Assembly (NCBI RefSeq): GCF_005405345.1
Contig: NZ_BJDW01000003.1
Coordinates: 143,119-207,118, forward strand
Origin: Enterococcus viikkiensis
GTDB taxonomy: Bacteria > Bacillota > Bacilli > Lactobacillales > Enterococcaceae
Length of the DNA stretch: 64,000 bases
Direction of reading: 5' to 3'
Part shown: piece by piece, positions 44,418 through 53,745 of the stretch
Numbering within the stretch: position 1 is the stretch's first letter
Layout: every line of letters begins with the position of its first letter
The notes under the pieces: model-generated
Database searches by the model: none
Told to the model about the DNA's origin: nothing
The model's input: only the letters and a program-made list of their open reading frames with translations
Made by a program: the position numbers and the translations under genes

Positions 44418-45656
44418 TTAGCTTTTTGCTTGCGTTTCTGTTAACTGTAAAGAACTTTTTTCTTCTTTATCCGCTGATAAATCGACCGTGCTGCGATAGC
44501 GAATAAAGATAATCACCGCCAAGACAAAACCGATTCCAGCGATAATCGTATCAAAGAACATGATACCACGAACATTCGTCTTGGCAATTGCAGCCGCAGC
44601 GATTGGGATCAAGAAAGAGGCGATACTGCCAAAGGTATAGAAAATACCTGTGATCGTTCCTTTACCAGCAGGGAACATTTCTCCCATAACGGTCAAACCG
44701 AGCTGCATCACTCCGCCGGCTGCGAAGAACCCGACTAGTCCTGCACCGATCATCATAACTGTCGGTGATGGGAACAGCCACATAATCGTGATCGTTACAA
44801 ATGAAACGAAGGTATAAAGTGTGACCAAGTAAATTGGGCGAACTCTCGTCGCTAACGCAGCCGTTACAGCGACACAAATCAAAGAACCGGTGGAGTAGTA
44901 GGAGATCAATAAATTGGCGTTGTCGGCGGACATATTGGCAACTTGCTCACCATAGACCCCGATAAATTGAGAGATCAAATAGAACGTTGCTTGCGAAATA
45001 AATCCGTAGATGATGAAGCAAACCCCTTCAATGGCGATTTTTGGTTGACGCTTGAACTTGACCGCTTGGATCTCAGGCTGGTGGTTTTCTTTGGCATCTT
45101 GGTCTGGAAAGGGGCGTCTCAATAAGAAGAGACCGTTTAAAATAAAGACGATTACCGGAATAACAAAAGACCAACCGAACCACATATTGCTCGTATTGAT
45201 AACTTTTAACATAATCGGTAATGCAAACTGGCCGATTTGGACAAAGGCTTTAATCAAGACATTTGCGGTACCGGCCTTCTTAGGAAAGGATTCCATCAAT
45301 GCAGGGTAAGTTCCCGAATCTAAAAATGAATTAGAGATTCCAGCAATCACCGCGAAAACCATGGCCATATTGACACTTTGACTATATAAGATCCCGAAGA
45401 AGTACAAGGAATACGTAATGATACCTAAATAGATAAAGGGCTTTCGGCCAAATTTATCAGATAAACGGCCAGAGATCATGATCGCGATCAAACGCCCAAT
45501 CCCTAACATCGAGATTACTTTCGCAACCCCCATCAAATCGGTATTCCATTGACCCATTAAGGCTTTTTGATTTTGTGAGATGATGATAACACCCATCCCG
45601 TGAATAATATAGTTGATATAGAGCCCGATTGCTGTCGGCAAATATTTATTTTTCAT
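44418..45656 (-). CDS. MFS transporter (probable quinate/shikimate uptake)
   Basis: A 412-residue, 12-helix major facilitator. The MFS signature is GRLSDKFGRKPFIY between helices 2 and 3. It resembles the second MFS gene at 48725 in length and motifs (YINYIIHGMG, ISMLGIGRLI, SNSFLDSGTYPALME), so the two are paralogues. It lies between aroD and aroE, 12 bases after aroE. Transport of quinate or shikimate is inferred from context. Confidence 0.82.
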   Translation of the reverse strand: MKNKYLPTAIGLYINYIIHGMGVIIISQNQKALMGQWNTDLMGVAKVISMLGIGRLIAIMISGRLSDKFGRKPFIYLGIITYSLYFFGILYSQSVNMAMVFAVIAGISNSFLDSGTYPALMESFPKKAGTANVLIKAFVQIGQFALPIMLKVINTSNMWFGWSFVIPVIVFILNGLFLLRRPFPDQDAKENHQPEIQAVKFKRQPKIAIEGVCFIIYGFISQATFYLISQFIGVYGEQVANMSADNANLLISYYSTGSLICVAVTAALATRVRPIYLVTLYTFVSFVTITIMWLFPSPTVMMIGAGLVGFFAAGGVMQLGLTVMGEMFPAGKGTITGIFYTFGSIASFLIPIAAAAIAKTNVRGIMFFDTIIAGIGFVLAVIIFIRYRSTVDLSADKEEKSSLQLTETQAKS

Positions 45657-45668
45657 TTTATCCTCCGC

Positions 45669-46547
45669 CTATTCGTCAAATAGCAAGTCTTTGATATAAG
45701 TGACCGGCATTTCTTCATCTGTAAAGAATTTGAAAGCTGCGGCTCCCTGATAAAGCATCATGCCTAAGCCGTTAATTGCTTTTTTCGCACCGTGTTCTTT
45801 CGCAAAGCGCAACAGTTTCGTTTCCCTAGGAGCATAAACAACATCAAAAACGACTAAATCTGAACGAATCATCTCTGGATCATTGATCAAGCTGACATCT
45901 TCTAACGGTTTCATTCCAACACCGGTTGCGTCGATGTAGATACTGCTTTCTTTAATAGAGGTTTTAAAGGCCGTTTGATCGGCTAGATCGGTTAAAGTTG
46001 CGGTACAATCCGTATGGCTATTGATTTTTTTGACAGTTTCTGCGGCATTTTCAAAAACGTCATCATTCACATTGAAGATACGTACTTCCTTTGCACCATC
46101 AAAGGCTGCTTGGATTGCAATGGCCGTACCTGCGCCGCCTGCTCCGGTCATGGTGATGATTTGATCTTTTACGGACACGCCTTCATCGGTTAAAGCAGCC
46201 ATTGCTCCGATCCCATCGGTATTGTAACCGACTAGATGGCCTTTGCCGTCTTTATTGGTTACGGTATTCACGGCACCAATCAATTCTGCCTCAGGGGAGA
46301 TCTCATCTAGGTAAGGGATGATTGCTTGCTTATTTGGCATAGAAACATTAGAACCACGAATACCTAACGCGCGGATGCCGTCTACCGCTTCTTTCAAGGT
46401 CGAGTTATCCACCTCGAAGGCTAAGTAAGCATAATCCAACCCTAGTTTAGCAAAGGCCTCGTTATGCATGGTTGGGGACATACTGTGGCGAATCGGTTTT
46501 GCAATCAAGCTGATTAATAAGGTGTGTCCAGTCAATCTTTCTGTCAT
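45669..46547 (-). CDS. aroE: Shikimate/quinate dehydrogenase
   Basis: A 292-residue NAD(P)-dependent dehydrogenase. The substrate site has [13 protein letters not shown] (Ser pair) and the catalytic Lys-Asp region NVSMPNKQ; the nucleotide motif is [10 protein letters not shown] near 134. It reversibly reduces 3-dehydroshikimate to shikimate, and several AroE paralogues also accept quinate. Being in a cluster with aroD, transporters and a LysR regulator, this copy is more likely catabolic (YdiB/QuiB-like) than biosynthetic. Cofactor choice cannot be judged with confidence. Confidence 0.85.
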   Translation of the reverse strand: MTERLTGHTLLISLIAKPIRHSMSPTMHNEAFAKLGLDYAYLAFEVDNSTLKEAVDGIRALGIRGSNVSMPNKQAIIPYLDEISPEAELIGAVNTVTNKDGKGHLVGYNTDGIGAMAALTDEGVSVKDQIITMTGAGGAGTAIAIQAAFDGAKEVRIFNVNDDVFENAAETVKKINSHTDCTATLTDLADQTAFKTSIKESSIYIDATGVGMKPLEDVSLINDPEMIRSDLVVFDVVYAPRETKLLRFAKEHGAKKAINGLGMMLYQGAAAFKFFTDEEMPVTYIKDLLFDE

Positions 46548-46593
46548 TGTTCAATTCCTCGCTTACTTTATGTTTTATTTTGTGAAGTACAGA

Positions 46594-48630
46594 TCAATAG
46601 GAAGCGGCAAAAGATGAAACGCGTTGAGCCTCTAAATTTTTAATGACTTTGACAATATCACGAGCCTCTCTCGTTCCTTCCATGATACGGCGAGCGACTT
46701 TACTATCGCCAATGTTAAGTAATGTAACATCTCTTTGTTGGGCATAGGTTGCAAGTTCAGGTATCAATGGTGCGTTAGCTCTCATCCCTAAGCAGATAAA
46801 GCCTAGATCAAATGGCAACTCTTCAATTTTTCCAGTAGAATCTTCCACGATAAAACGATCTTTTTGGACTTCCATCAATTTTGTTGAGGTGTGAACACCT
46901 ACCTGATAATCAGTAACGATCTCCATCATGCCTAGTTTTGTGATGGTATCCAAATCTTTGCCTAATTGATCCACCATCTCGACGATATCGACTTTTTCAG
47001 CACCATTTTCGGCGTAGTATTCAACAACATCCAAGCCGACAGCACCACCACCGATAACCACTACTTTTTTATTGGAGAAGTCTTGGAAGTTTTCCATATT
47101 TCCTAAAAGATCGAAAATCGAAAAGACATGGCGATCGGTCCGTGCTAGTTCCTCATGCAAGCCTTTGATTGGCGGCAAAAGCGGTGTTGCACCGGTCGTA
47201 TTAACGATCAAGTCAGGCCGTTGTTTCAAATCAGTTGGAACAAAGCGATGATTCAAATGAATCGTCAAATTAGGCAACTGTGCGGCCCGATTGGTTAGAT
47301 AAGTAACGAAATCGTCGATCCGGCGTTTGTCTGGAAAACGAGCGATCTCGTGAGCCAAACCGCCTAAATAGCCTTTTTCTTCATAAAGAGTGACGTCAAC
47401 GCCCATCTCAGCAGCACTTGCTGCGGCTTCGAGACCAGCGGTCCCACCACCGATCACCACCATATTTAGTGGGGTAGTGATCGGCTCTTTTTTATGGGCA
47501 TCTTCATAATAAATATCAGGATTTACGGTACAGCGGATCGGCCGTGATTTAGCGATTCGATGATCTGCGCAGCCGATGTTACAAGAGATACATTTACGAA
47601 GCAACGCTTCTTGCCCCTGTGCGACTTTATTGACCCAATTCGGTTCCGCGATCAAACCGCGTCCCATAGCAATTAGATCAGCATCGCCGTTTTGTAGGAT
47701 TTCTTCGGCACGTTGTGGGCTGCGGATATTTCCTGAAGTCACGATGACCTTTTCTGGGAAATGAGTTTTGACTGCTTTAGCCATATAACTCCGCCAGCCA
47801 TCTTTTAAGTTCATTTTATCAATTTGATATTGTAGATTATCATTCAGCGCAGCCGAAACATTGAGAATATCAACATCCTCTGCGATGTAAGTAAGTAAAT
47901 TCAGTGTATCGTCTAAGGTATTACCTTCAGGTAAAAGTTCATCAGCGCTGATACGTAAAGAAATGGGGAAAAAAGGACCGACTGCTTTTCGTACGGCCTG
48001 AATAGCCATTCGTGCAAAGCGAGCGCGATTTTCAGGCGATCCACCAAATTCATCGGTGCGCTTGTTGTAGACGGGCGATAAGAATTGGCTGATCAGATAG
48101 GAATGACCCGCGTGGATCTCCACACAATCAAAGCCTGCTTGCTGTGCTCGTGCCGCGCCTTCCCCATATTTTTGAATGATTGCTTCGATTTCTGTTTTTT
48201 CAAGCGGGCGTGGTTTTAAACCGCCAGTTTTACTAGGAACATCAGAAGCAGAGACGACCTGCTTTCCTTGAAGGCGTAAAGGATAAGCAGAAGCTCCAGC
48301 ATGATTAATTTGGATGGAGGTTGCTGCGCCATAGGCATGCATTCGCTCGTTGAATTGCCACAAGCCAGGGATAAATTGATCGTTTTCCATTCTTAACTGA
48401 GTGGTTCCGTTGGTTCCTAGAGGATAATCGATACAAACGTTTTCCAATGTGATCAGCCCAGTCCCGCCTTTTGCTCGTTGCTCGTAATAGGAATAGTGCT
48501 GCTCATTGAAGGTTCCATCTTGGTTGGCAAAATTTGTTCCCATAGGCGGCATGATCACGCGATTTTTTAATGTTAGTCGTTTGATTGTGAGAGGTTTAAA
48601 AAGGGTTTGGTACTTTTCCATAGGATTCAT
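46594..48630 (-). CDS. NADH:flavin oxidoreductase (FMN/4Fe-4S/FAD, old yellow enzyme family)
   Basis: A 678-residue modular enzyme related to 2,4-dienoyl-CoA reductase and enoate reductases. The N-terminal TIM barrel (about 1-360) holds FMN and has RVIMPPMGTNF and the active-site region IHAGHSYLISQFLSP. A cluster motif CISCNIGC followed 12 residues later by Cys binds 4Fe-4S. The FAD/NAD half (about 380-665) has GGGTAGLEAAASAAEMG and GGGAVGLDVVEYYAENG. It probably reduces a C=C bond, here perhaps of a shikimate-derived intermediate; the substrate is inferred from the neighbours. Confidence 0.85.
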   Translation of the reverse strand: MNPMEKYQTLFKPLTIKRLTLKNRVIMPPMGTNFANQDGTFNEQHYSYYEQRAKGGTGLITLENVCIDYPLGTNGTTQLRMENDQFIPGLWQFNERMHAYGAATSIQINHAGASAYPLRLQGKQVVSASDVPSKTGGLKPRPLEKTEIEAIIQKYGEGAARAQQAGFDCVEIHAGHSYLISQFLSPVYNKRTDEFGGSPENRARFARMAIQAVRKAVGPFFPISLRISADELLPEGNTLDDTLNLLTYIAEDVDILNVSAALNDNLQYQIDKMNLKDGWRSYMAKAVKTHFPEKVIVTSGNIRSPQRAEEILQNGDADLIAMGRGLIAEPNWVNKVAQGQEALLRKCISCNIGCADHRIAKSRPIRCTVNPDIYYEDAHKKEPITTPLNMVVIGGGTAGLEAAASAAEMGVDVTLYEEKGYLGGLAHEIARFPDKRRIDDFVTYLTNRAAQLPNLTIHLNHRFVPTDLKQRPDLIVNTTGATPLLPPIKGLHEELARTDRHVFSIFDLLGNMENFQDFSNKKVVVIGGGAVGLDVVEYYAENGAEKVDIVEMVDQLGKDLDTITKLGMMEIVTDYQVGVHTSTKLMEVQKDRFIVEDSTGKIEELPFDLGFICLGMRANAPLIPELATYAQQRDVTLLNIGDSKVARRIMEGTREARDIVKVIKNLEAQRVSSFAASY

Positions 48631-48701
48631 CCTTTCGTAGACAAATGAATATATTCACAATTATCATTTGTCTTCATTGTACGGAAGGAAATCTATAAAA
48701 T

Positions 48702-48719
48702 CTAATGCTTTATATTGAT
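48702..48719. promoter_or_regulatory. Candidate LysR operator upstream of the reductase gene
   Basis: CTAATGCTTTATATTGAT; the same box with one change is at 50037-50054. A minus-strand -10-like TACAAT (48676-48681) lies 20 bp downstream and lacks a good -35, as is usual for LysR-activated promoters. Confidence 0.65.
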
Positions 48720-48724
48720 TGAAA

Positions 48725-49960
48725 TCATAAATATTTTTTATTGTTATAGGGTTCAGTTATTTCAGCAGGAAAAAACTTTTTGTACCGCTGCTGAATCACA
48801 AGCGAAGCGATAAAGCCTAATAAAACCAAAAACACATCAAACCAAAAGACATATTCCATTCCATGTTCACTAAGAATACCTGTAATGTAGGGTGTGATCA
48901 TAACTGAAGTGGAGGTTGCTAAGGAGTAGTAGCTAGTATATTTACCTTTTCTACTGGGAAATAATTCCAACATTAACGCTAATCCCAGCTGCCAAATCCC
49001 TCCGGCGGCAAAAATACCGATAGCTAAAGAAGCGACGATCGTCGATACAAAGCTGGGTGAAAGCAGCATCCAAAGCAAGGTAAAACCAGAAATCCCCACA
49101 CAGAAGCTGATCAGTTTAGGTATGTTTATGCCTTTTTTGACAATTCCAGAGGTAAAGAAAACGGAGACAAAGGAGCCTACGCTATACAGACTAACGAAGA
49201 TCAAACTATTTTCGTGAGAAACGACCCGCATGGATTCAGCATATTGTGGAATCCAAAGAATAAAAATATTAAAGATCGAGACAGAGACAAAGGAAAAGAC
49301 GAGTAAAGAAGCACCATCGATTTTGAACTCGCCAATATTATTATTTTCTTCACAATTATTTTCGTTAATTTGTGTTTTATTAGGCAAAGAGCTTAAAGGC
49401 GGGAATTTGGTAAAAAGCAGATAGCCTAAATTAGCTAATAGACAAACGGCACAAAGAATGAAAGGCCAGCCGAAGAAAAGCTCTTTTTGCAAAAGATAGC
49501 GAGTGATAAAAGGTAGAATAAATTGACCTAATGAGATGAAGGCTTTATTTAAAACACTTAAGGAGCTATTGGTTTTTTCATCAGGGTAGGCTTCTACTAA
49601 GGTTGGGTAGGTGCTGGTATCTAAAAAAGCATTACTGACGCCGCCAAATAAAGCGAAGAAAAAGGCGAATTGATAATTTGGACTAAAAAGTACACCGAAA
49701 AAGAAGAGGGCATACGAAAGAATCGCAACAATCACTGTTTTCCTGCGACCAAAGGTATCTGAAAAATAGCCAGAGAAATACAAGCTGATAATTCGGCCCA
49801 AACCGATCGCACTCATGACTAAAGTCACTTGTGACGTTGAGACTTGCCATTGGGTTTTTAATTTATCCATATTTTGTGACAGGATAATCGCTGCCATCCC
49901 TTGAAAGATGTAGTTGAAATATAGACTGCTGATCAGTAGCCGGTACTTTGTTGTTTTCAT
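48725..49960 (-). CDS. Second MFS transporter of the quinate/shikimate cluster
   Basis: A 411-residue, 12-helix major facilitator with the motif GYFSDTFGRRKTVI. It shares organisation and several stretches with the MFS at 44418, for example YFNYIFQGMAAIILSQNMDKL and SNAFLDTSTYPTLVEAYPDE. It is transcribed divergently from the LysR gene, with a TATAAT -10 (50000-50005) and the conserved box between them. Two paralogous permeases could serve different substrates (quinate, shikimate) or an uptake/product exchange. Confidence 0.82.
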   Translation of the reverse strand: MKTTKYRLLISSLYFNYIFQGMAAIILSQNMDKLKTQWQVSTSQVTLVMSAIGLGRIISLYFSGYFSDTFGRRKTVIVAILSYALFFFGVLFSPNYQFAFFFALFGGVSNAFLDTSTYPTLVEAYPDEKTNSSLSVLNKAFISLGQFILPFITRYLLQKELFFGWPFILCAVCLLANLGYLLFTKFPPLSSLPNKTQINENNCEENNNIGEFKIDGASLLVFSFVSVSIFNIFILWIPQYAESMRVVSHENSLIFVSLYSVGSFVSVFFTSGIVKKGINIPKLISFCVGISGFTLLWMLLSPSFVSTIVASLAIGIFAAGGIWQLGLALMLELFPSRKGKYTSYYSLATSTSVMITPYITGILSEHGMEYVFWFDVFLVLLGFIASLVIQQRYKKFFPAEITEPYNNKKYL

Positions 49961-50036
49961 AATTCAATCCTTTTCCTATCATGTGACATTATTCACTTGA
50001 TTATACCTTAATCCTAATGTATTTGTTTTATTAAAA

Positions 50037-50054
50037 CTAATGCTTTATTTTGAT
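50037..50054. promoter_or_regulatory. Candidate LysR operator in the MFS-lysR divergent region
   Basis: CTAATGCTTTATTTTGAT, 17 of 18 bases identical to 48702-48719. It lies between divergent promoters, the classical LysR position. Confidence 0.65.
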
Positions 50055-50093
50055 AAGATTGATAAAATTGATTTATTAAACGAGGTGAGATAG

Positions 50094-50987
50094 ATGAACT
50101 TACGACAATTGGAGTATTTCGTTTTGTTGGCTCAAAGTGAGCATATGACGAAGGCGGCTGAGCTGGCGAATACGTCACAGCCTAATGTGAGCCATGCGAT
50201 GACGGTTTTGGAGCAAGAGCTCGGAGTCGCTTTGTTTGAAAAAAAAGGACGAAATATATTTTTGACGCGCCATGGTCGGGTCTTTTACGAATATGTTCAG
50301 CCAGCATTGCAGGAACTCGAAAAAGGACAGCACAGACTGCAAGAAATGATTAATCCAAACTCAGGGGAGATCGAATTTGGTTTCATTTATACAATGGGTT
50401 CGACGTTAGCGCCGCAGCTAGTCCAAGCCTTTCAGCAGGAAGATGAAAACAGTGAGATTCATTTTGTTTTTCATCAAGGAAATTCAAACCAAATTATTCG
50501 GATGCTGCTAAATGACACGATCGATATTGGCATTTGTTCCATTATAAGCGAGGACCCAAGTTTAGTATTTCAATTGCTAGCGCAAGAAGAGCTAGTATTA
50601 GTCGTGCCAGAATCCCATCCATTAGCCACGCGTGAAAGTGTCAAATTGCAAGAGACATTGTCTTATCCCTACGTCTATTATGGAAAACAAAGTGGTTTGC
50701 GGCCGTATCTGGATCGTCAGCTTAAACAGTTAGGGATTGAATTGTCTGTCCAATGCGAATTAGAAGAGGATCACAGTGTCTTAGGCTTTGTTGGAGAAAA
50801 ATATGGGATTGCTTTGATGCCTAATATCCCTTCGATCAATTCCTATCCCGTCAAAAAAATAAAAATTGAGGATCCATTAGAAGATCGGAATATTTATTTA
50901 GCGGCGAAAAAAAATAATTTAGAAATTCCCGTCTTAAAAAAATTCTATGATTTTTGTTTGGAAACGGTCCATCTAGGAGGGCGTTAA
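50094..50987 (+). CDS. LysR-family regulator of the quinate/shikimate cluster (QuiR-like)
   Basis: A 297-residue LysR regulator with N-terminal HTH (SEHMTKAAELANTSQPNVSHAM, about 15-36) and an effector domain from about 90 (GEIEFGFIYTMGSTLAPQLV). It is divergent from the cluster it probably activates. In Listeria a LysR protein, QuiR, activates shikimate-utilisation genes in response to shikimate; the same gene content here supports an analogous role (inference). GAGGTGAG precedes the ATG. Confidence 0.83.
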   Translation: MNLRQLEYFVLLAQSEHMTKAAELANTSQPNVSHAMTVLEQELGVALFEKKGRNIFLTRHGRVFYEYVQPALQELEKGQHRLQEMINPNSGEIEFGFIYTMGSTLAPQLVQAFQQEDENSEIHFVFHQGNSNQIIRMLLNDTIDIGICSIISEDPSLVFQLLAQEELVLVVPESHPLATRESVKLQETLSYPYVYYGKQSGLRPYLDRQLKQLGIELSVQCELEEDHSVLGFVGEKYGIALMPNIPSINSYPVKKIKIEDPLEDRNIYLAAKKNNLEIPVLKKFYDFCLETVHLGGR

Positions 50988-51065
50988 AGCTTTCTTAATC
51001 TGCTTGTGAAACATACGTAAACCATTGCATGTAAAGTGATAATGCGTTAAAGTAGAGGATAGTCT

Positions 51066-51087
51066 GTGAAACATTTTGCTGTTTCAC
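51066..51087. promoter_or_regulatory. Inverted repeat of parS half-sites upstream of rsmG-parA-parB
   Basis: GTGAAACA-ttttgc-TGTTTCAC: the two parS half-sites in swapped order with a 6-base spacer, just ahead of the rsmG start codon. Confidence 0.5.
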
Positions 51088-51105
51088 GAAATGAAAGGAT
51101 TTCTT

Positions 51106-51819
51106 ATGACACCAGAAGAATTTCAAGCGGAATTAGCCGCGCAAGGGATCGAACTTTCAGCTAAACAGCTGAATCAATTTGCGACCTACTTTGATTTGTT
51201 GGTTGAGTGGAATCAAAAGATGAATCTCACTGCGATCACGGACCATCAAGAGGTGTATTTGAAACATTTTTATGATTCGATTACACTGGCTTTTTCGGAT
51301 ACTTTTGAGCCTAAAGGGAAATTATGCGATGTCGGTTCTGGCGCGGGGTTTCCTAGCTTGCCATTAAAAATCGTTTTCCCCGAATTAGAGATTACGATTG
51401 TTGATTCGTTGAACAAACGAATTACCTTTTTAAGCACCTTAGTTGAGGCGTTAGAGTTGGATAATGTGTCTCTTTATCATGATCGAGCGGAGACATTTGG
51501 TCAGAAAAAAGAATTTCGTGAGACCTTTGATTTCGTCACTGCCCGTGCAGTTGCCCGTTTGAATGTGTTGACAGAGCTTTGCTTGCCCTTAGTCAAAAAG
51601 AACGGCTACTTCTTTGCCTTAAAAGCAGCAAAAAGTGAAGAAGAATTAGTAGAAGCCAAACCAGCGATCGCTTTATTAGGTGGGAAGCTGATTCAAGCGG
51701 AGGATGTTTCATTGCCAAATGGCAATACTCGTCATATCATCACGGTGCAAAAGAAAAAGGAAACGCCGAAAAAGTATCCACGTAAACCCGGGTTGCCGAA
51801 TAAGCAGCCGTTAAAGTAA
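51106..51819 (+). CDS. rsmG: 16S rRNA (guanine-527-N7)-methyltransferase RsmG
   Basis: A 237-residue SAM-dependent methyltransferase that modifies G527 of 16S rRNA; loss gives low-level streptomycin resistance in other bacteria. The SAM motif is [20 protein letters not shown] (about 72-91). [17 protein letters not shown] is conserved, and the tail is basic ([17 protein letters not shown]). The ATG at 51106 follows AAAGGA; an in-frame ATG at 51076 lacks an RBS. It heads the rsmG-parA-parB group. Confidence 0.94.
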   Translation: MTPEEFQAELAAQGIELSAKQLNQFATYFDLLVEWNQKMNLTAITDHQEVYLKHFYDSITLAFSDTFEPKGKLCDVGSGAGFPSLPLKIVFPELEITIVDSLNKRITFLSTLVEALELDNVSLYHDRAETFGQKKEFRETFDFVTARAVARLNVLTELCLPLVKKNGYFFALKAAKSEEELVEAKPAIALLGGKLIQAEDVSLPNGNTRHIITVQKKKETPKKYPRKPGLPNKQPLK

Positions 51820-51852
51820 GTTAAATGAAATTTTGTTTTAGGAGGAAATTAG

Positions 51853-52620
51853 ATGGCACGGATCATATCTGTTGCAAACCAAAAGGGCGGCGTCGGTAAA
51901 ACGACAACAACGGTCAATTTGGGTGCCTGTTTAGCCTTTGTTGGTAAAAAAGTCCTGTTAATCGACAGCGACGCGCAAGGAAATGCTACTAGCGGTCTAG
52001 GTGTGCGTAAGCCGGATGTCAAACAAGATATTTATGACGTTTTAGTCAACGAGGTCCCAATCAAAGAGACGATCATCGAAACATCACGGGAGAATCTTTC
52101 CATCGTTCCTGCGACGTTGCAATTGGCTGGAGCCGAAATTGAATTGACTTCCATGATGGCCCGAGAATCACGGTTGAAAAGTGCGTTAGCAGAGGTCAGT
52201 GATGACTATGATTTTATTTTGGTGGATTGCCCACCATCATTAGGTCATTTGACAATCAATGCCTTCACTGCCAGTGATGCGATCTTGATCCCGGTTCAAT
52301 GTGAATATTATGCACTAGAAGGCTTGAGTCAATTGTTAAACACGGTACGGCTTGTTCAAAAGCACTTCAATCCAGGCTTGGAAATCGAAGGGGTCTTACT
52401 TACGATGTATGATGCCCGCACCAATCTAGGGGCCGAAGTAGTGGAAGAAGTACGCCGTTACTTCCAAGAAAAAGTTTATGATACAATCATTCCACGAAAT
52501 GTCCGCTTATCTGAAGCACCGAGTCACGGCAAGCCGATCATTGATTATGATCCCCGTTCAAAAGGTGCGGAAGTGTATCAAGCTCTAGCAAAGGAAGTGT
52601 TAGTTCGTGAGCAAAAGTAA
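51853..52620 (+). CDS. parA: Chromosome partitioning ATPase ParA/Soj
   Basis: A 255-residue deviant Walker ATPase. Walker A with signature Lys is NQKGGVGKTTTTVNLGA (about 9-25), Walker A' IDSDAQGNAT, and Walker B ILVDCPPSLG. It cooperates with ParB in origin segregation and, in bacilli, controls DnaA. AGGAGG precedes the ATG. parB overlaps its last codons by 14 bases. Confidence 0.95.
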   Translation: MARIISVANQKGGVGKTTTTVNLGACLAFVGKKVLLIDSDAQGNATSGLGVRKPDVKQDIYDVLVNEVPIKETIIETSRENLSIVPATLQLAGAEIELTSMMARESRLKSALAEVSDDYDFILVDCPPSLGHLTINAFTASDAILIPVQCEYYALEGLSQLLNTVRLVQKHFNPGLEIEGVLLTMYDARTNLGAEVVEEVRRYFQEKVYDTIIPRNVRLSEAPSHGKPIIDYDPRSKGAEVYQALAKEVLVREQK

Positions 52621-53494
52621 AGGATTAGGTCGTGGAATCGACGCGTTATTTCAAGATTTGTCTGAAATCGAAGAAGTCGATATAAAAAACGATCAAGTGG
52701 TGGAACTGCCATTAAGTGACCTACGCCCAAACCCCTATCAACCACGAAAGTCTTTTGATGAGACGACCTTGCAAGAATTAGCCAATTCGATTGAGCAATC
52801 CGGTGTATTCCAACCGATCATCGTTCGAAAATCCGCCGTTAAAGGCTATGAGCTAATCGCTGGTGAACGTCGTTTTCGGGCGTCAAAATTAGCCGGAAAA
52901 GAAACGATACCAGCAATCATTCGTGAGTTTGATGAAGAAGCGATGATGCAGATTGCTGTTTTAGAAAACTTGCAGCGGGAAGATTTGAATCCGTTGGAAG
53001 AGGCGGAAGCCTACGAAATGCTGATGAAAAATTTGAAATTGACACAAGCAGATGTTGCCGCTCGTTTAGGAAAAAGTCGTCCTTATATTGCTAATTATCT
53101 ACGATTGTTAACCTTGCCTAAATTAGTTAAGGAAATGGTCCAAGATGAACGCTTATCCATGGGACAAGCTCGCACGTTGCTAGGCTTAAAGAAAAAAGAT
53201 CAAATTTTGAAATTAGCTAATCGTGCAGTTAAAGAAAATTTGACGGTCCGGCAATTAGAGCAGATCGTTAATGAATACAATGAAGGTAAAGCCAAAGACA
53301 AGAAAAAAGGTCCACGCTTAACGAAAGAAAAGCCATATTATCTGCGTGAAAGTGAAGATCGTTTAATGGATAAATTCGGAACAGGCGTCGAAATCGTCGA
53401 AAAAGACGGGAAAGGCAAGATCGCGATTGAATATTTATCGCCATCAGATCTGACCCGAATCCTAGACATCTTAAATATTCATTTTGATGAGTAA
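52607..53494 (+). CDS. parB: Chromosome partitioning protein ParB/Spo0J
   Basis: A 295-residue parS-binding CTP switch. The CTP pocket contains GERRFRA (about 86-92) and ENLQREDLNPLEEAEAY; the HTH lies near 145-165 (LTQADVAARLGKSRPYIANYL); the C-terminal dimerisation domain ends the protein. It starts at GTG inside parA. Its target sites (parS) are at 26032, 26885, 43467 and 55212 in this window. Confidence 0.95.
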   Translation: MSKSKGLGRGIDALFQDLSEIEEVDIKNDQVVELPLSDLRPNPYQPRKSFDETTLQELANSIEQSGVFQPIIVRKSAVKGYELIAGERRFRASKLAGKETIPAIIREFDEEAMMQIAVLENLQREDLNPLEEAEAYEMLMKNLKLTQADVAARLGKSRPYIANYLRLLTLPKLVKEMVQDERLSMGQARTLLGLKKKDQILKLANRAVKENLTVRQLEQIVNEYNEGKAKDKKKGPRLTKEKPYYLRESEDRLMDKFGTGVEIVEKDGKGKIAIEYLSPSDLTRILDILNIHFDE

Positions 53495-53513
53495 CCAATA
53501 GGAGGTTTGCCAG

Positions 53514-53711
53514 ATGTATGATTTAGGTGATATCGTTGAGATGAAAAAGCCCCATGCCTGCCAGACAAATCGCTGGGAGATCATTCGAATGGGTGCCGAT
53601 ATCAAAATTAAATGTGTGAATTGCGGTCACATTGTAATGATGACACGCCGTGATTTTGAAAAGAAAATGAAAAAAATCCTTGAGAAGAAAGCTGATTCGA
53701 CTCAAGCTTAA
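53514..53711 (+). CDS. DUF951 family protein
   Basis: A 65-residue protein. MYDLGDIVEMKKPHACQTNR and IKCVNCGHIVMMTRRDFEKK are the family pattern, with Cys residues (HAC, CVNC) that may bind zinc. The family is conserved next to parB/ychF in Firmicutes; its function is unknown and nucleic-acid binding is only suggested by size and charge. AGGAGG precedes the ATG. ychF follows after 34 bases. Confidence 0.9.
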   Translation: MYDLGDIVEMKKPHACQTNRWEIIRMGADIKIKCVNCGHIVMMTRRDFEKKMKKILEKKADSTQA

Positions 53712-53745
53712 TCCCATCCTTAGTAGAGAAAGAGTGAAGTAAATT

